8,991 nt of DNA, from assembly GCA_018814505.1 (NCBI GenBank), contig JAHIZQ010000176.1, positions 1 through 8,991 of the forward strand. The letters are read 5' to 3'. The notes under the pieces were generated by a model. That model saw only the letters and a program-made list of their open reading frames with translations, had not been told where the DNA came from and ran no database searches. Shown here in pieces: positions 5,233 to 8,991 of this stretch. The first letter of the stretch is position 1. Every line of letters starts with the position of its first letter. The position numbers were made by a program, and so were the translations under genes. The DNA is from Candidatus Omnitrophota bacterium (lineage in GTDB: Bacteria > Omnitrophota > Gorgyraeia > Tantalellales > Tantalellaceae).

Positions 5233-6666
5233 TCAAAGTTCCTGCTCTAGTCCTTCCCAAATCGTTTCAATCCGCTTCTTAAGATCATCTGTTGAAAAAG
5301 GCCAGACAGTCCTACCATAAAGCGCCTGCGTGATCTCTTTATACGTCAATTTATTAATTCTTGATTCCGGAATCTTATTGTCGACTTCAAGGCAATACCT
5401 CATAAGTAACAGTTCTTTCAAAACCATATGAGGAAGCAAAAAATGCTGTTGAACAGTCTGCCGGGCGTTTGTTCCCAAAGTATGCCTTAAAAGCTTATCT
5501 TCAAGTATAGACCTTAGTGCCTTGGCAACATCTTCTGTTTCATACGGCTCAACCAAAAAACCGTTATGCCCACTAACCACTTGTTTTTTTATACCACCGA
5601 TATTACTGCCTACAACAGGCGTGCCCTGCCACATAGCTTCAGCAACAACAAGCCCAAACCCTTCTTTAGTTGAAATATGCACAAAACAATCCGCGACACT
5701 AAACAACGCCCCGATCACTTCATCGTTGTTTTCAACATTAAGAAAAAGATGTATATCCTTTTCTCCTTCCGTCATCCTGCTAATCTCCTGGTACATTTTC
5801 ATGCCTTCTGGGTCATCTGCCGCGGAATTACCCACCAAAACTAGAACAGGATTTATTTCTTTCGGAAGATTCTTTTCTAAAAGTTTAAACGCTTTAATAA
5901 TCGTTTTCTGGTTTTTATGAATGTCGTACCTTGACACAGCCGCGACAATAGGACGTGAAGGATCGATATTGTTTTTATTAAACAACTCATCCAAAATTTT
6001 TAACGCTTCTTTCCTCGTTCTCTGCTTATTTTTTTTACGCAAAGGATCAATTGAAGGGTTCACTTCATAAGTGGGAATCTGCACATTGCTCATAACATAT
6101 TCTTTACTCGAAAAAATAGCCCCCTCATATTGGTTAATATACGGCATTAAAAAACGCCATATCCTACGACTGGCATTCGTTGTGTCAATATGGCATCTCC
6201 AAAAAATATGACCGTATATGTTACCATTCATTATCATTGCCGCGGGCTGAGGATCATGTATGGTAACCATATGCCCTACAACTTTAGCTTTTCTAGTATT
6301 TTCATCAATGGTATCTAAATACGCGTGAAATATCTCTCTAAGCGAAATATCCTGATCCACACCCTGAAGCAAATTATGGAACTTTTTCGTCACGGTAAAA
6401 AATTCTTCGCTTCCTTCTATAACAAACCATCTGGCATCGATTTCAAGCCCGCGCGCGAAAGGTACAATACTTTGCAACATTTCAGCAACACCACCACCTA
6501 CAAACGTTGAATTCACATTCGCCCATACTTTACGTCTAAGCGGTTCTGCCAAAAATTTAATATGATCCAAGAATTCCTTTCCTACAAATGGCTCATACAA
6601 ATTTATATCCACGGGTTCAAGCGGCACATACTGGTTTTTATATTTTCGGCTTCGATCATCAAACAT
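5233..6666 (-). CDS. treT: Trehalose glycosyltransferring synthase (TreT), GT4 family
   Basis: A 477-residue GT-B glycosyltransferase that forms trehalose from a nucleoside-diphosphate glucose and free glucose, reversibly in known enzymes. TreT-like landmarks are seen in order: NSTFVGGGVAEML (52-64), RWFVIEG (79-85), HDPQP (137-141), WRCHID (156-161), NPSIDPL (203-209), SRYDIHKN (245-252), DDPEG (284-288), and the GT4 donor-site motif E335-x7-E343 in KEGFGLVVAEAMW. The match to archaeal TreT from Pyrococcus/Thermococcus is strong by memory. Those enzymes are about 415 residues, and this one carries about 55-60 extra C-terminal residues (from about 420) with YKEITQALYGRTVWPFS. The ATG directly abuts the otsB TAG, and a strong AAAGGAGAG lies about 9 bases upstream. 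A trehalose phosphorylase of the GT4 group is the main alternative. Confidence 0.85.
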   Translation of the reverse strand: MFDDRSRKYKNQYVPLEPVDINLYEPFVGKEFLDHIKFLAEPLRRKVWANVNSTFVGGGVAEMLQSIVPFARGLEIDARWFVIEGSEEFFTVTKKFHNLLQGVDQDISLREIFHAYLDTIDENTRKAKVVGHMVTIHDPQPAAMIMNGNIYGHIFWRCHIDTTNASRRIWRFLMPYINQYEGAIFSSKEYVMSNVQIPTYEVNPSIDPLRKKNKQRTRKEALKILDELFNKNNIDPSRPIVAAVSRYDIHKNQKTIIKAFKLLEKNLPKEINPVLVLVGNSAADDPEGMKMYQEISRMTEGEKDIHLFLNVENNDEVIGALFSVADCFVHISTKEGFGLVVAEAMWQGTPVVGSNIGGIKKQVVSGHNGFLVEPYETEDVAKALRSILEDKLLRHTLGTNARQTVQQHFLLPHMVLKELLLMRYCLEVDNKIPESRINKLTYKEITQALYGRTVWPFSTDDLKKRIETIWEGLEQEL

Positions 6667-7491
6667 CTACACACTCTCCTTTCTACTCTTAAAACGGTAT
6701 AATTTTTTAAGAAAATCAGCCACCTCAGTTGTATTTTCAAGATAATACCCTGCATTGCTATGATCTATTTTTTTTCCAATTTTTATTGTACAAACTTTCC
6801 TATTTCCTTTGAACTCCTTAAACATATCTTCATCTGTTTTATCATCCCCCATACAAAACGCCGCGGCATTAATCCTTCGTTTTTTTAACACCTGCGCAAA
6901 GATCCACGACACCATACGCCCTTTATTCCAGTTAACAGGAGGACGTACTTCCCATACTTTTTTACCCGAACGTATCAGAACTTTTCCGTTATTTCGATAA
7001 GGTGCTACTACATTTTCAAAAACACACTTTACTTCTTTCAACATTTTCTGTGTTATTTGCCTGTAATGCACACCTAACGTTATGCCTTTATCCTCAACCA
7101 CAACACCATTGTATTTTTCCAAAGTCTTTTCAAGATTTGTTTTTATTTTGTTCATCAATTTTTCATAACGCTTGAACTTTTTCAGAAATGTCACAGTTTT
7201 TTGCCCCCCGAACCCCTGCAATTCAAAACCGTGATTGCCCACATACACCAAGTTTTTAATGCCTACTATTTTTTGTAAATCAGAAATCTTACGGCCCGAT
7301 ACAATAGCTATGGAAACATTGTCCAACGAATTCAGTTTTTCTAAAACCATTCGTTTATCCGCGCTTAACACCACATTGTCAATACGCCGCCTAAGCGGGC
7401 ATAACGTACCATCAAGATCTAAAAACAAATAAATCTCTTTTGACTTTATTTTCCGTTTGAAATTGTTCCACTCTTTTTTTAAACTTTTCAT
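6667..7491 (-). CDS. otsB: Trehalose-6-phosphate phosphatase (OtsB), HAD family
   Basis: A 274-residue HAD phosphatase that removes phosphate from trehalose-6-phosphate, the second step after OtsA. Motif I is DLDGTL (25-30; nucleophile D25, acid/base D27), motif II is in IVSGR (63-67), GNHGFE (85-90) and WEVRPPVNWNKG (180-191) are the OtsB-type cap and Lys motifs, and motif IV is GDDKTDEDMF (215-224). Length and cap topology fit family IIB trehalose phosphatases. An ATG at 7683 is in frame, but the 64 extra residues would lie entirely over the 3' end of otsA and look nothing like the family, so 7491 was chosen. That leaves 4 bases after the otsA TGA. No clear Shine-Dalgarno precedes it, which suggests reinitiation by ribosomes finishing otsA. 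Confidence 0.92.
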   Translation of the reverse strand: MKSLKKEWNNFKRKIKSKEIYLFLDLDGTLCPLRRRIDNVVLSADKRMVLEKLNSLDNVSIAIVSGRKISDLQKIVGIKNLVYVGNHGFELQGFGGQKTVTFLKKFKRYEKLMNKIKTNLEKTLEKYNGVVVEDKGITLGVHYRQITQKMLKEVKCVFENVVAPYRNNGKVLIRSGKKVWEVRPPVNWNKGRMVSWIFAQVLKKRRINAAAFCMGDDKTDEDMFKEFKGNRKVCTIKIGKKIDHSNAGYYLENTTEVADFLKKLYRFKSRKESV

Positions 7492-7495
7492 TATT

Positions 7496-8956
7496 TCAAG
7501 TATTTTGGTCTTTAGCTCTTTGGAAATTAGACAAACAATTCTGAAGCCAGGTATCAATATTATGTGTCCGTATATTGCTCCGCATTTTGCACATTTTACT
7601 CCGCATAATAGGTTTCGGCATGTGCAATGCATTATAGATTGCGTTCGCAATATCTTCAATACTGTACGGATTAACCGGAACACAATTTTTTATTTCAGCA
7701 ATCGCACCCGCAAACTTTGAAAGCACTAAAACTCCTTCGTTATCCGAATGTGCCGCGATATATTCTTTACAGACAAGATTCATCCCATCCCTAAGTGGCG
7801 TCACTAAAGCAACTCCCGCGGCTAAATACAAAGCCACAAGCTCTTCAAAAGAAACAAACCCATAATTGTAATGAATCGGCGCCCAAAGACCAGTAGAAAA
7901 TCGACCGTTAATCCTTCCAACAACCTCATCTATTTCTTTCTTTAACACCGCATAACTTGTCACATCTTCCCGACTGGGCACTACCAACTGATAATAAAAA
8001 AACTGTTCTTTCATCTCAGGATAAATTTCCAGCATCATTTCCAGTCCCAACAACCTTTCCCTTATGCCCTTGGAATAATCAATTCGATCGACTCCAAGAA
8101 TAAGATCAGGACAACCGGACTGTTGCAAAATCTCTTCTTTTCGTTTAATAACTTCCGGACGGCGCGATGTGCGGTCAATCTTATCAAAATCTATGCTAAT
8201 AGGATTTACGTAAAAAAAGGTCTTAATATCCTCTTTTCGGATCATTTTATTTTCACTTTTCATTTCCCTGATATAATGAATAATCGTATCGTTAAAATTC
8301 CTCAAATACTGTTTGTGATGCATTCCACAAGTATCACAACATAAAAGCGACTCTAATATCTGTCTTTGCCAAGGTAAAATCGAAAAAATATCAATATGCG
8401 GAAACGGAATATGAAGGAAAAAATGTATTTCTTGTTTAGGCCTGAGCTTACGCAAATAATACGGTACCATAAAAAGATGAAAATCCTGAATCCATATTAT
8501 ATCGTCTTCTTGCGAGATTTCACATATTGCTTTAGCGAAACGTTCATTAACTTTACAATATGATCTCCATGCAGAATAATCAATAAAACTTTTTTCAAAA
8601 AAATAATGAAAAAGCGCCCATAGCGTGCCATTTGAAAACGCGTTATAATATTTATCTACTTCTTCCGAAGTTAATTCTATGCAGGCAATACTATAACTGC
8701 CTTCATTTTCGTCTTGCATGCAAAATTCACTAACATTAATTAAATCAACTTTTTGCTCTGCAACGTCAGATGTAACAACACCATCCCACCCCAACCAAAC
8801 ACCGTTCGCTTTACGCAGAATAGGCTCCATTGCCGTAATCAAGCCACCAGCACCTTTTTTCCACACATCGTTACCATTTTCATCAATATGTTTGTAAAAA
8901 GGAAGCCTGTTAGATACAACAATCAAACGCCTTTCTTTACCTTTTAAAAAAACCAT
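7496..8956 (-). CDS. otsA: Trehalose-6-phosphate synthase (OtsA), GT20 family
   Basis: A 486-residue GT20 enzyme that transfers glucose from a nucleotide sugar to glucose-6-phosphate; E. coli OtsA has 474 residues. Motifs in order: VVSNRLP (13-19), GAGGL (35-39), WLGWDG (54-59), LWALFHY (112-118), WIQDFHL (155-161), HIPFP (182-186), GVDRIDYSKGI (288-298), RDGMNLVCKEYIAA (389-402), LSKFAGA (412-418) and VNPYSIEDIA (428-437). All donor and acceptor motifs appear intact, so activity is expected. One stretch, LLCCDTCGMHH (204-214), departs from the usual 'AD-x-GF-x-T' segment and packs three cysteines. A GAGGG ribosome site lies about 9-13 bases before the ATG at 8956. It is the first gene of the operon in this window; its promoter is not included or not visible in the last 35 bases. 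Confidence 0.94.
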   Translation of the reverse strand: MVFLKGKERRLIVVSNRLPFYKHIDENGNDVWKKGAGGLITAMEPILRKANGVWLGWDGVVTSDVAEQKVDLINVSEFCMQDENEGSYSIACIELTSEEVDKYYNAFSNGTLWALFHYFFEKSFIDYSAWRSYCKVNERFAKAICEISQEDDIIWIQDFHLFMVPYYLRKLRPKQEIHFFLHIPFPHIDIFSILPWQRQILESLLCCDTCGMHHKQYLRNFNDTIIHYIREMKSENKMIRKEDIKTFFYVNPISIDFDKIDRTSRRPEVIKRKEEILQQSGCPDLILGVDRIDYSKGIRERLLGLEMMLEIYPEMKEQFFYYQLVVPSREDVTSYAVLKKEIDEVVGRINGRFSTGLWAPIHYNYGFVSFEELVALYLAAGVALVTPLRDGMNLVCKEYIAAHSDNEGVLVLSKFAGAIAEIKNCVPVNPYSIEDIANAIYNALHMPKPIMRSKMCKMRSNIRTHNIDTWLQNCLSNFQRAKDQNT

Positions 8957-8991
8957 GTTATTTTACCCTCATTCTAATAGTACGTCATAAC

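Noticed and set aside
7492..7683. Longer otsB start at 7683 giving a 338-residue protein.
   Set aside because: The extra 64 residues overlie the end of otsA in another frame, are Cys/Ile-rich and unlike the family, and start without a ribosome site.

Overview
The window is a bacterial chromosomal segment, AT-rich, with every supportable gene on the minus strand, so it reads from the right edge to the left. A signal peptide on a predicted beta-barrel ending in Phe indicates an organism with an outer membrane. The AT-rich Gram-negative genome, the alginate-export-type porin, the orphan conserved proteins and the archaeal-type TreT enzyme fit an uncultivated lineage such as Candidatus Omnitrophota. 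That placement is inference and was not tested.

Right part (about 8956 to 2267): seven tightly packed genes that look like one operon: otsA, otsB, treT, a DUF6941-like protein, a U32-family protein, a transglutaminase-like protein and a PHP-domain phosphoesterase. Junctions are +4, 0, +23, -11, +9 and -4 bases, so translational coupling is likely. The first three genes give two routes to trehalose. OtsA/OtsB go from nucleotide-glucose and glucose-6-phosphate via trehalose-6-phosphate. TreT joins nucleotide-glucose and free glucose directly. The last four genes have no obvious link to trehalose. The operon promoter lies beyond the right edge, and no convincing intrinsic terminator follows the PHP gene.

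Middle (2266 to 1892): a 375-base gap. It holds a weak hairpin, a strong extended -10 sigma70-type promoter and a leader of about 220 nt for the porin gene. The leader includes a GC-richer, hairpin-forming block and ends in a perfect inverted repeat that encloses the Shine-Dalgarno sequence. I could not match it to a known riboswitch class, and it is the best candidate for an undescribed element here.

Left part (1891 to 1): the porin gene, a textbook intrinsic terminator (355-396), a 223-base gap with a possible promoter and an inverted repeat, and then the first 43 codons of a small Tic20/DUF4870-like membrane protein cut by the left edge.
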